DNA of 64,000 nt from Favolaschia claudopus (Eukaryota > Basidiomycota > Agaricomycetes > Agaricales > Mycenaceae). The notes beneath the pieces are model-generated. The model did not search any database, had not been told where the DNA came from, and worked only from the letters and a program-made list of their open reading frames with translations. The stretch covers positions 2,666,001 through 2,730,000 of the forward strand of contig JAWWNJ010000006.1 in NCBI GenBank assembly GCA_037176885.1. Reading direction: 5' to 3'. Below are positions 11,985-22,584 of the stretch, one piece after another. A program made the position numbers and the translations under genes. Within the stretch, counting starts at the first letter, position 1, and every line of letters begins with the position of its first letter.

Positions 11985-13428
11985 ATGTCGTCGACTTCGG
12001 CGCATCCGCTGCCAGGGAACGCCCTCTGGGGCCAACTGCTACGAAAAAACACACTTGCTACCCCCTCGACAATCCCTGTACCACCAACAGCCCCGCTCGA
12101 CAAAACTGGCACCTCAATGCGCATCTTGTTGCACGATACTCAAACCAACTTTGAGAAGTTCTCTGCCAGAGTCGAAAGGCTCACTTCTGGAATCGACGAT
12201 ACGAAGAGAGAGCTAGTTATTGTCAAGGATCTCTTTCAGGGAGCGCAGGAGTCACTTACTTTGGACATTGTGGATCTAGGTAGACTACTTTCCTGATTGA
12301 GGATTCAAAACGTATTTTGATTTATAGAAACTTGTAGTTAACAGAACTCAAACACAAATACAGAATTCTCTGGGCGAACCAGCTCAAGTCGGAGCCCTGG
12401 AATTACTCCGAAAGGATGTCGATGCCCGACTGGATGGACTGTCTCAACGTATCGATGACATGCAATCGGCAAGTATACACATATCCATATCTTTCGCGCT
12501 GACCTTCTTCGCAGTTTAATCAAACTCAAGCGCAGGCGTTGCACAACGTGACTCAGACCCTCCAAAGTCTACAAGATCAACAGGGAAAGATTCTATCTGC
12601 CGTGCTCCCCCTCTTGCCTTTGTTACAGGCCGTTCCAACTCACATCGATTCCGCGCGAAGCAACCTGTGTGAAACAATACTCAAAGCGTCACTAGAATCA
12701 GTTCGTACCCACAACACCCCACCACAAATTGAAACATTGCCTCCCCCGCCTCGAATTGTCCGCAAGCGCAGCATTCCCGCTGGTGCCTCTGTATCGCCGT
12801 TCTCTGTTCATAAAAAGCCCAGACTAGATTCGGAGCGCATGGTGACGACCTCCGACATCACTCGAGAAAATCTTTATAGCAATCCCCAGCGTCGCCCTAG
12901 CCTCTATGCTCCAAAGCTGCGATTGAGTCACCCCATACCTTCTTTTCCTAATTTCACTACGCCCCGACGCCCTCTAGGCGAGCTCCCTATCCCTCCCAAT
13001 GCTGGCCTCAGTCCGATTCAGGACGAACCTGGGTTTTCCTCGCCTCCCGCCAACCGAACACCTTTGATGCCTCCTGCTCTCATCTATCCTCATCCTCACA
13101 TGCAAAGGACTCCGTCTCCAGACGTACCTCCCAACAATAAAATCCCAGTGTCGCCATCTCCGTCGCCCGAAGCTCCCCCCGCCCAACCCTTCTCTGGACT
13201 TACTGATATACCGAATCCTTCTTCGTCACCAAACGCGCGACCTGAATTCGTTCTGCAACCCGTACACGCTGCTCCTCAAGTCTCCATGGTCAGAGGACGC
13301 CGGTCTCCGTTCGTAAGCGAATACAATGAATATCGATTGTCAAAGAAAAACTAAATAACGGACTCTAGCGTGACGGAAGGCGCTTTATACCACTAGACGA
13401 CGACGATTCGGACTCCGACGATGACTGA
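11985..13428 (+). CDS. coiled-coil, proline-rich protein of unknown function
   Basis: Four exons are inferred: 11985-12279, 12338-12468, 12515-13312 and 13369-13428. They join in frame to a protein of 427 residues. The second intron is of the GC-AG type (TCG|GCAAGT). The N-terminal half is amphipathic and probably coiled coil, with repeated segments such as TQTNFEKFSARVERL, ELLRKDVDARLDGLSQRIDD and QTQAQALHNVTQTLQSLQDQ. The second half is proline- and serine-rich with a basic patch (RIVRKRSIPAG; HKKPRLDSER) that could be a nuclear signal. The protein ends in a short acidic tail (DDDDSDSDDD). I do not recognise the family. Decayed copies of its 3' end occur at about 35.7-36.0 kb and 39.4-39.8 kb. 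Confidence 0.7.
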
Positions 13429-13669
13429 CCACGTTTATTTCCTAATTTGGCTGCGAGCGGTTGTTGTGCTGTATTATATGTAGATGCTGATGCCTGTGAT
13501 GACCACTTTGTCCCCTGCTTTTCACCATCACCTTTGCTCCGCGATGCCTGCGACATGAGCGGAAGTTTTTTAGCCGTCATAGACATATTCAGCTAGCTCT
13601 TAGCTGGTTCACTCGCTTTTATCTGCGATTTGTGGTTCGTCGACTTCAAGTTGAATCTCCTGAAGCGTG

Positions 13670-15885
13670 ATGGTGGGCCGATACTTTTGGGTGGTGTTAC
13701 AACCTTCACCAACTCTCTCTGTCCGATATCTCGGCTCACCATTCGCTGACGAAGCCGCTCAGAGTCTTGAATGCGGCAAATATCTGGCTCTCTTCACTCC
13801 TGACCATGCTCATGACAGTACCCTCGCTTTCCTGGTTCAGCCAGCTTCCGATCCACTTCCAGATACTTACCTTCCAATCTCACCTTACAAGATTGGTCCA
13901 CGAGAGTCATTAGAACCTGGTTTTGATTGGCCCTTTGGAGATTGTGTCATTAATACCGGAAGGATATTCAGTATCGTGGACTTGCATAATGAATCTGACA
14001 ATGGGACAACTCGCTACGAGTTGAAGGAGGAACATGTCCATACTTTTCTCAAGATTGCTCGAGAAGATATCGCGAAACAGGATGGACTGGACGGAGAGCG
14101 ATGGAGTGCAAACAAGAAAGCCGAACGAGAAGCGGCCGGATTTTTGGATGATGCCTCAGTCTGGACGGCTTTCAGTCCGAAGAGCACATATGTCCCTCCA
14201 AAGCCATATCAATTTTTCTCGCCGGATTCCGTCGACGCGCTGTACAGCTACGATATTGGATCGCTCAAGCATGTAGTTTCAGCAAGCCTTTGCTTCGAGG
14301 ATAAGCTTGCAATCACCAGGTAGTGTATTTCCTTCGTTCCCTCGTGGATGCCACTTCCCTCTTTTTTAGATTAAGGTCACGCTTCTCGCGCATTTCAACG
14401 GATAGGACCATCATGTGGACGATGAACCAGGTATTTACCTTTCACCGGGAACCTTATACGTCTTCAATTCATTTGCAGGCTGCGCTGCAAGATTTAGATT
14501 CTACTGCGGAGCAAACAATCGCAGATCCGCCCTCCAGAATTATCGACCTTCAGATTACGATCAACAGACCGGACAGTCCTGAATCGCGCAGTTCAGAATC
14601 TTCAGAGGAAGAAGAAGAAGAGTACACCGAGGAGGAGATTCAACCGCTTCTTGATGGCCCTATTGAACGCACATTGCAGCCCCCGGCGCCATACGACATT
14701 CATGGGCTGCAGGTCATATATTTTGAGATCTTCGGGACACTGATTGTATGGTTTAACAACACGTAACATATGACGGAACTAATACCTGCGAAAGGACAGC
14801 GAATGTGGCATATACGAAGCTTTGCAACCCTTGCTAGCACAGTGTCCGTATCAATTCGAACGATGGGAAGCACTCACATTCTACTTCGAGAGCGAAGTGG
14901 CTGTCAAGCAACGCATGCCTACCGCGCCCTACTCAAAAATTCTCGCTGCAGCCCATGGTGACATGGCAGATCGTCTGGGTCTTGTGGCGGCTGACGACCT
15001 TGCCTTCACGTTCGCCTCGTCCATCGCCACTTGGCCGCTGTTCAACGAGGCGCTATCATGCGTCAGCAGCCTTGCGGCGCTGGTTCCATTTCTTGTCGCC
15101 TTACCGGACATCGACAAGGAAACGCTTGACAAATCTGCCGCATTCGCTGCCATTGCTCCGCACTTTTCTCGGGTATATACTTGGGACGGCTCCCGTGTGT
15201 ACAAGCCTGAAGTGGCGGCTTTCCAGCTCCCACTCAAGTTCTACAAGGACATGGGCATTCCTCTCAAGCAGCAATGCTTGGTTTCCAACAGCATCTGCCT
15301 ACCGCGCCCTACTCAAAAATTCTCGCTGCAGCCCATGGTGACATGGCAGATCGTCTGGGTCTTGTGGCGGCTGACGACCTTGCCTTCACGTTCGCCTCGT
15401 CCATCGCCACTTGGCCGCTGTTCAACGAGGCGCTATCATGCGTCAGCAGCCTTGCGGCGCTGGTTCCATTTCTTGTCGCCTTACCGGACATCGACAAGGA
15501 AACGCTTGACAAATCTGCCGCATTCGCTGCCATTGCTCCGCACTTTTCTCGGGTATATACTTGGGACGGCTCCCGTGTGTACAAGCCTGAAGTGGCGGCT
15601 TTCCAGCTCCCACTCAAGTTCTACAAGGACATGGGCATTCCTCTCAAGCAGCAATGCTTGGTTTCCAACAGCATCTTTCGTGATCTAGAGCCTGCTCGCG
15701 AGCTCGGTCTCCCAGCCATCTGGATACGATATCCCCAAAGTCTAGCAGGGAATATTCCCTCGTTCGAGGGTTCATTTCCTGTGTCTGTTTGCACGTATCT
15801 TGTAGACTTGGATCTGCTCATCCGTTACCATAAAGGCGCTCGGTCCTCCACACCTCCCAATGGAAATGCGGCGCCGGTGGATTAG
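13670..15885 (+). pseudogene. HAD-like hydrolase with unknown N-terminal domain, frame broken by tandem duplication
   Basis: The inferred exons are 13670-14319, 14370-14430, 14479-14745 and 14795-15885. The first about 220 residues (MVGRYFWVVLQPSP onward) belong to no family I recognise. A glutamate-rich linker (SSESSEEEEEE) leads into a HAD fold: VIYFEIFGTLI followed after an intron by DSECGIYEALQPLLAQCPYQFERW, then YKPEVAAFQLPLKFY and VSNSIFRDLEPARELGLPAIWI. Two defects are visible. Motif I has Glu (FEIFGTL) where the HAD nucleophile Asp is expected. The last exon contains an exact 380-bp tandem duplication (14917-15296 and 15297-15676); 380 is not a multiple of 3, so the frame is lost after VSNSI and runs to a stop at 15688. 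Without one unit, the exon would be 711 bp, the same length as in the intact copy at 33.8-35.6 kb. An assembly error is possible. Confidence 0.7.
14917..15676 (+). repeat. 380-bp exact tandem duplication
   Basis: Bases 14917-15296 and 15297-15676 appear identical when the two blocks are read line against line. The unit begins GCCTACCGCGCCC and ends TTTCCAACAGCATCT. The sequence just before the first unit ends in GCAT and each unit ends in GCATCT, so a short microhomology could have mediated the event. The unit lies wholly in the last exon of the HAD gene and shifts its frame. The related gene at 33764-35599 has a single copy. Confidence 0.9.
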
Positions 15886-16155
15886 TATTTCTGTCTTGCA
15901 TCGACCTGTGATATGTACTAGTACATGCTTTCACGATGCTTGCTTATATTTGTGTGTCCTCTGAGAATCGCGAACAACGCCCTAAATGGATCTTGTATGT
16001 TCGCTCTTGAATTCCTGGCTTGAACACAGGCTTGCTGCAGCCTCTGAGTTTTCTCAGTCGACGTTTAGATCTGAGTGGTTTGTCGGCTATGTTCAAAGCC
16101 GGACTTCCCCTTTCAGTAACTCGGATTCTCTGAGGTGAAGCTTGCTTGTTGGGTC

Positions 16156-17548
16156 ATGTCCGACAGCGACTCCGACGACGGGAAAGTATTGTCGACGTCC
16201 TCTGAGACTACCCAGAGCGTTCCCGATGCTACACACTCGCCTTCCGCCGCACAAACGTCTGGATCTGAAGACAGGGTCGAACTCTTGAACAAAGCACGCG
16301 CTTTCCTTCACCAACCGCAAATACAGCGTGAAGACGCACTGTCCAAACGTCGATTTCTCGCTGAGAAAGGTCTCAACGATGCTGAGATCGAGGGACTCAT
16401 GCGTGAGCTGGTATTTCGGTTTCCAGAGCTCATGAACGCACCATGATTAAAAGGACGAACAGCCGGTCCAAATTCCCTCAATACCACCTAGAACTTACCC
16501 GCAACCTCCCCCTTCGAACTTACCAACCCTGCTCCTTGGTCTCGTGCGCCTCTTTTCATGGATTATTGGAGGGGCCGCAGCTCTCAGTTTCATCTACTAT
16601 GTGCGAGAGTGCCTCTGTCGCTGCTGAACCAACGCACTTACGAACTGTGTAGCGCATACTTCTGCCGCGAGTCACTGCAACATATATGGCGCGAGGCTCG
16701 TTGAAATCCCATCAGCTATCCCTCATCCGAAAACTCAACACTTCTTTGGCCTCGCTGAAGGACTCCCAGAATGACGTTGCCGAAGTGCTTCCCAGACCAG
16801 GAGATCTCCAAGAACCATCCGCATTCAAGGCTTGCTTGACGCTCGATGCGCTCTTGGAGCATGTGGATACTAACAAGATTGAACTCTCATGCATCTCGCA
16901 AATTTCATTCCTCCGATGTGCCATCTCCGATCTAAGCATGAAAACTGAGTCCAAGAAGCCCACTACGACGGAGCTGTTTCAACTCTTGGAGGGAAAGATT
17001 CCGTGGCTTGCATCGGATGAAGGGGCATCTTTCGAGGTACGTCTCTCCATATGTGAACTTGTGTTCTAATTAACATCCATGGCAGCAGAGTCTCTGGGAC
17101 ACCCTTTCGACTTGCCCGCTTTTCATCTCCGAAGCCTCTCCTTCCGACTCGGTACCCTCGAGCGACAGTCAAGCGGGTTCTTGTTGGACATACCAACCTC
17201 CAGCGGCCCCTGCTCCTACAGCACTCGCCCAGTCGCTTTCCGCCCTCTCCGCATCCATTCCCAAACCACACCCCGAGAAACATAGCCCCTTCCAACACGC
17301 CTTGCAATCAATGAGCGATTTCACGGGCTATATTAGTTCCCAGATGTATGCTCCTTATCTCCCTGTGGGGAACAGATTCGGGACTGGTCCAACATTGAAC
17401 TCTGCGGAGGAAGAAGTACGGAAAGAAATTCGAGCTTTGAAGGGATTGGTGCTTAATCGGTAAGGCTTTTGGGAGCTCTCTTTATTTTTTGCTGAAACAC
17501 TTGATTAGGCGGACATTTTTGCCTAACGTAACCGCGCGGCCTCAATGA
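16156..17548 (+). CDS. PEX14: peroxin 14 (peroxisomal docking protein)
   Basis: Five exons are inferred: 16156-16410, 16454-16600, 16653-17036, 17086-17459 and 17509-17548, joining in frame to 399 residues. The conserved Pex14 N-terminal helical domain, which binds Pex5 and Pex19, is at about residues 36-85 (RVELLNKARAFLHQPQIQ; KRRFLAEKGLNDAEIEGLM). A proline-rich stretch (IPSIPPRTYPQPPPSN) precedes one hydrophobic segment (LLLGLVRLFSWIIGGAAALSFIYY), then a coiled-coil-prone region (LSLIRKLNTSLASLKDSQND). In the family, Pex14 docks cargo-loaded Pex5 at the peroxisome membrane. Exon 4 has a CAGCAG tandem acceptor that could add or drop one codon. I chose Met 16156 because it starts MSDSDSDD just before the domain. 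The neighbouring dehydrogenase gene converges with a 42-bp gap. Confidence 0.85.
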
Positions 17549-17590
17549 TTAATGGAATATGTACAGTATTTGGAAAAATAATAAAAGGCT

Positions 17591-18642
17591 CTAGTCTCTC
17601 AATCCCGCCGCCTGAACCGATCCTGGCGAGCTGCTCTCAAATGCGGCCAAGCTTTCTTCCCAGACTTTGGTCTCCATTTTCTTCCCCTCGTTCGTCTTCA
17701 AGAAATTATATCTGTAAAGCGTCAGCTCAAGCACAAGAGTAACCATATGAGGATCACAACTCACGGGTATATCTCGTAGTCTGCCAGCATCTCTCCGTGA
17801 GTTTCTGGTCCTGCGATTGCGGCATTGATCAAAGTACGAGCGCCGACTTCCGCCGTTCTCCCTCTAATCCCCTTCACCACGCTCATGACAGCTCTGATTA
17901 TCCATGGTTGCCCGGCCTCAAGATTTGTCTTCACCATCCCCGGACACACATTGTTCACGACCACCATCGACGGGTCGATGTGCTTCCCGAGTTGGCGTAT
18001 CCACATCGTGACCAGAACTTTGCTGTCTCCGTAACGAGTCATGGAGCGGAATTGTGCGCGGTCGTTGAAAAATGTGAACACCGGAACGGCATCGGGGATC
18101 GGGTTTTTGAGGAAGGAGCTCAAGGCTATCATGCGCGATCCTACAATGGTGAGATGTGACGCTTCGCCTGCGTTTTGTGCGGAAGCTTTGAGGAGGGGGA
18201 GAAGGCGAACGGTGAGGACGGCGTTGGAGAGGAAGTTGACCTGGAAATGAGCCTCTGTCTGGGTTTCCGGGTTAACTTTCCAGTTCAGGTCGCCCATTCC
18301 CGCATTTAGGATGACGATGTGAAGCTTCGGGACCTCCGCGATGACTCTCGACGCGAAGGCCTCGACGGAAGATGGTAGCGAAAGGTCGAGGGGGAAGACC
18401 AGGATGGTGGGTTTTGTCGCGCGTTTTTGGACAATGGGGTCGGCGAGCAAGGCATCCTTTGTTGTTTGCCCTGACTTTGGGTTGCGCACTGCGAGGATGA
18501 GAGTGGAGATGTTGCGTTGTGCTAGGTGGAGAGCTGCAGCCAGACCGAGTCCGATATTTGCGCCGGTGACGATGGCGGTTTTGCCTGCGAATGAGAGGGA
18601 ATCGGGGAGAGGGGGGATGGCGGGTTGACTCAGGATTCCCAT
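17591..18642 (-). CDS. short-chain dehydrogenase/reductase
   Basis: A long first exon (18642 down to about 17763) and a short last exon (YNFLKTNEGKKMETKVWEE, stop at 17591) form a classical SDR of about 330 residues. Visible motifs are the cofactor loop TGANIGLG at about residues 26-33, a DLSLPSSV segment, LNAGMGDLN (the NAG motif), a serine-containing IVGSRMIALSS strand, the catalytic RYGDSKVL (YxxxK) and VCPGMVKTNL after it. The layout resembles fungal retinol-dehydrogenase-like and WW-domain oxidoreductase-like SDRs that use NADP(H). The substrate cannot be inferred. It converges on PEX14. Confidence 0.85.
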
Positions 18643-19340
18643 TGTGCGTGACCGTCGTTGGGTTTGTAGACGGTCCCCTTACATGGTAGAGCGTTAAGTA
18701 GACTTCGGTTTGACACCGGCACGACGCTTAGAGTGAGTTACTAATCAGGGCGTACGCCGTCGGGATCTCCGGGTATTGTCAATGAGCTTGGCGCCTCATA
18801 GTCATACTTACTTCCGGATCTGCAAACGATTTTCCGACCTCTCGCGCATTTGCGCGTCGTTGGTAAATCATGCACGATCCTTTCAGGATTTTGAGCGAAA
18901 TGAGTTGCCAGATTCCCAGAAGAAAAAAACAGTGAGTACTCGATTCATCATTCGTGCGGATATCCCGGAGTTCGATCTTGAAAAAAAACTCGTTCGCTTA
19001 CTTAATCTACCAGGGCGCATTATGGAAGGAAGGATGGAAGATTCGGTTGTCCGTCGTTGATCCGTATTGCATACATTCGACGCGTGTATAACGCTGTACG
19101 GCGCCGTGTACGGGCTTCAAAATTCGGAATCTCCCAGGAACTGCCGTAGGCGACACTGACACAAACCCTGGATTCGAATTCGTTGAAGATCGCGATTGCT
19201 ATGGACGGTCGGTTTCAATATGGATGAATCCGGCGAAGATACTTCGATAAGATAGTCCAAATGGAGCAACCTCGACGCGTCGAGAACTGTGACGTCACAA
19301 GCAAAGTTCAGAAGCGCGTCCTTTCTCCACTACCTCCACC
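18643..19340. other. intergenic region, promoters only
   Basis: This 698-bp gap lies between two divergent genes (SDR minus, branching enzyme plus). A 94-codon open frame at 18776-19060 has no recognisable domain and I do not call it. The last 80 bp hold an ACGCGT palindrome and a TGACGTCA site listed separately. Confidence 0.5.
19271..19297. promoter_or_regulatory. ACGCGT palindrome plus CRE-like site upstream of branching enzyme
   Basis: CTCGACGCGTCGAG (19271-19284) is a perfect 14-bp palindrome around an MluI box. TGACGTCA (19290-19297) is a full cAMP-response/ATF-type palindrome. Both sit within 70 bp of the start codon at 19341. The sites are seen directly; that they bind MBF or ATF/CREB factors is inference from yeast knowledge. 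Confidence 0.45.
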
Positions 19341-21844
19341 ATGCCCACCGAGCCTTTGAAACCAGAAACAGTCCTTGCGGTTGACGGCTGGTTGAAGGAA
19401 AACGTTCCCGCTATCGTACATCGCCACGACCTCTTCAGAAAGTGGAAAGACACGATCGACGCCTCTGAAGGAGGATATGATAGTTTCACCAAGGGTTATC
19501 ACAAATTCGGTTTCAATATCGCGTCAAATGGAGAGGTTGTGTATAGAGAATGGGCCCCGAACGCTACAGAAGCGTCTCTTATCGGCGATTTCAGTGAGTG
19601 TCGTCCTGTGTTGACGGATGGGTGTGTACTCACCTACACTGTAGACGAATGGAACAGGACATCGCACCCCATGAAAAAAGACTCTTTCGGTGTTTGGGAG
19701 ATCATTCTTCCTCCTACAAGCACAGGCCAATGCGCAATACCGCATGACTCCAAAATTAAGGTTTCCTTGCTCGATTGTGCGCGATGTTCAATCGGTTGAC
19801 ATAGTCAACCTAGATCTCCATGATCACCCCAGAAGGAAAACGAATTGAACGTCTGCCCGCCTGGATCAAGCGAGTGACCCAGGATCTCGACGTTTCGCCT
19901 GTGTATGATGCCCGCTTTTGGAATCCCCCTGCTTCCCAGTGTTATACTTTCAAAAACGCTCGGCCTCCCAAACCAACAAACGCCAGAATTTATGAAGCGC
20001 ATGTCGGAATATCTTCTCCCGAAGGTCGGGTCGGCACGTATAAAGAATTCACACAAAATGTTCTGCCCCGCCTAAAGAAATTGGGCTACAACGTTATCCA
20101 GCTCATGGCGATAATGGAGCACGCATATTACGCTTGTATGTATCAACTCATTACTTTACCTCGACTCACTGTCTTGCAGCCTTTGGATACCAAGTGACGA
20201 GCTTCTTCGCCGCAAGCTCCCGCTATGGTCCTCCAGAAGACCTGAAAGAACTCATCGACACCGCGCACGGAATGGGTCTCACAGTACTCCTCGATATCGT
20301 GCACTCACATGCGTGCAAAAATGTGCTCGATGGCCTCAACGAATTCGACGGCACAGACCACCATTATTTCCATGAAGGAGCCAAAGGTCGCCATGAGCTT
20401 TGGGACAGCAGACTCTTCAACTATGGGTCGCACGAAGTTCTTCGATTCCTTCTCAGCAACCTACGTTTCTACATGGAAGAGTATCAGTTCGATGGCTTCA
20501 GATTCGACGGCGTTACTAGCATGATGTACGTCCACCACGGTATTGGCACCGGGTTCTCCGGAGGCTATCATGAGTACTTTGGGTCTGGCGCTGACCTGGA
20601 AGGTATCGTGTATCTCATGCTCGTACGTTGCGCTTCACCATGCAGATAATTCAACTGACCGAGAACGCAGGCCAACGACGCGATGCACACTCTCTACCCC
20701 AATGTTGTCACAATTGCTGAAGATGTCTCTGGCATGCCTTTACTCGGCATTCCAGTCTCGAAGGGAGGAGTGGGCTTTGATTATCGGTTGTCTATGGCAG
20801 TTCCAGACATGTGGATCAAGCTTCTCAAGCACAAGAGCGATTATGAGTGGGATCTAGCAAACATCGAACATACGCTGTCGAACAGACGGGACGGGGAGAA
20901 GAGTATTGCTTACTGCGAGAGTCATGATCAAGCGCTCGTTGGGGACAAGACGCTCGCGTTTTGGTTAATGGACAAGGAAATGTGTCAGTATCTTTCTTTG
21001 TCCCAGAGAGCTATTTTCTCAAGTCTTCTTCTCAGATACGAATATGTCGGATCTGTCTGTGATGACGCCTGTTATTGCCCGAGGCCTCGCCCTACACAAG
21101 ATGATTCGGTGAGTGCCACGGTTCAGGATGTCGATGAAATCTAACGCTTTGCAGATTACTTACTCACTCCCTCGGAGGCGAAGGTTACCTGAATTTCGAA
21201 GGAAATGAATTTGGACATCCCGAGGTTGGAGCGATCTCACTTCTCATTCGGCGCATAATGAATATTCCATAGTGGCTTGACTTCCCGCGCGCAGGGAACA
21301 ACAACTCCTTCCACTACGCACGGCGCCAGTGGAATGTCGTTGACGACCCCCTACTACGCTATCGTTATTTGAACGAGTTCGACGCCGCGATGAACAACAT
21401 GGCCGGCCAGTATGGATGGCTCGAGGCACCTAAAGTATTGCCTACTTCCTTTTCTATTCACTAGGTTTTACTGACATCTTGTGCTTACTCAGGCGTACGT
21501 GTCGCTGAAGAACGAATCGGATAAGGTTCTCGTGTACGAGCGTGCCGGCCTCCTCTTCGTGTTCAACTTCCACCCCACGCAAAGCTACACCGATTTCCGC
21601 GTCGGCATAGAGGTCGCGGGAAAGTATGCGGTCATTCTGACGAGTGATGAGAAGCGCTTTGGTGGGTTTGATAACGTTGGGCTGGGTGGGGAGTACTTGA
21701 CTTCGCCTATGGAGTGGAATAACAGGAAGAATTTTGTGCAGGTGAGTTGCTTTGATTCTGAAGCCCGGCTGGTGTTGATAATAGTTTCTTACGCAGGTCT
21801 ATATTCCTTCGCGGACCTGCATCGTTCTCGCAAGAGTAGTCTGA
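19341..21844 (+). CDS. GLC3: 1,4-alpha-glucan branching enzyme (GH13)
   Basis: This is glycogen branching enzyme, which cuts alpha-1,4 chains and re-attaches them by alpha-1,6 links. The exons give a CBM48-type N-terminus ([20 protein letters not shown]), [35 protein letters not shown], and the GH13 regions: [20 protein letters not shown], then [16 protein letters not shown] with the nucleophile Asp, [10 protein letters not shown] with the acid/base Glu, and [13 protein letters not shown] with the third carboxylate. Further on are [14 protein letters not shown], assembled across introns at about 21190-21280, and [16 protein letters not shown]. The C-terminal beta domain ends [15 protein letters not shown] with the TGA at 21842-21844. 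About seven introns are inferred. The length is normal and no defect is seen. Confidence 0.92.
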
Positions 21845-22584
21845 ATGATTGAAAAGTAAAATATAAAGAAGAAACCGAACAAACCGTTGTATGAATACCA
21901 TGGACACTCTTAGATGCTTCGATCGATGTATAGTTATCACTCCAGCACAACATAGACGCTGCCTGCTTTGATTCTGCTGCATAGTATAGCGTTCCATATC
22001 TGACTCGAGAAAGACATGCCAAGTCGTGGATGACGTCATCCAAAACCTGACACCTCCCAACTCCAAAAAAAGTGGCAAGAGTCTTAGACAAGCCAAGGCC
22101 CAAGAGGAACGCAGTGAATCATCCACGAAAACCCAAGAAAACCCAAGATGGGCATGGAGAGAGCCAAGACTCAACTTATCTTTGTTCAACTCAAGTTGAA
22201 TTGGAACTGAGTGGACTTTTCGACGATATCGCTGGTTTTTTACAAGAAGAACGAAGATTCATCCAGACAAGGCGCTATGCTCATGTTCCATCCCGGTTGA
22301 GGAAGCTGGCTAGACACACGAAAACAAGAAAACAAGTTGGTTAAGAAATCGAATTACCAGAAACTTGGTCAGAAACTGCGCGTCTTCGAAGCCGGTCTCT
22401 TGGCGCCTCTTGGTCTCAAGCAAGCAGTGCGCGCCACATCTTGAGCCCGCCCACATTTGAAACTTAAATATGGAAGGGCTCGGAGCCTTCTCTCGAGCAC
22501 CTTTCTCTCTTGGTCCCTCTTTCAACAAAGCCACCAATTCGCTGTTTCCACTATCCTATCCTATCCTATCCGCGTTGAAGACCA
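21845..22584. other. upstream region of the ENA ATPase gene
   Basis: No gene is supported in this 740-bp gap. It contains a CRE-type palindrome at 22028-22041, a TTAAATA box near 22465, and a CTATC-type pentamer run at about 22550-22571 just before the ENA start codon at 22585. Confidence 0.5.
22028..22041. promoter_or_regulatory. extended CRE palindrome upstream of ENA
   Basis: GGATGACGTCATCC is a perfect 14-bp palindrome with a TGACGTCA core, about 545 bp before the ENA start codon. In Saccharomyces cerevisiae, ENA1 is controlled through a CRE-like site by the Sko1 repressor under osmotic stress. Transfer of that role to this gene is inference only. Confidence 0.4.

Noticed and set aside
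18776..19060. 94-codon plus-strand frame before branching enzyme
   Set aside because: No domain, and nothing supports transcription.
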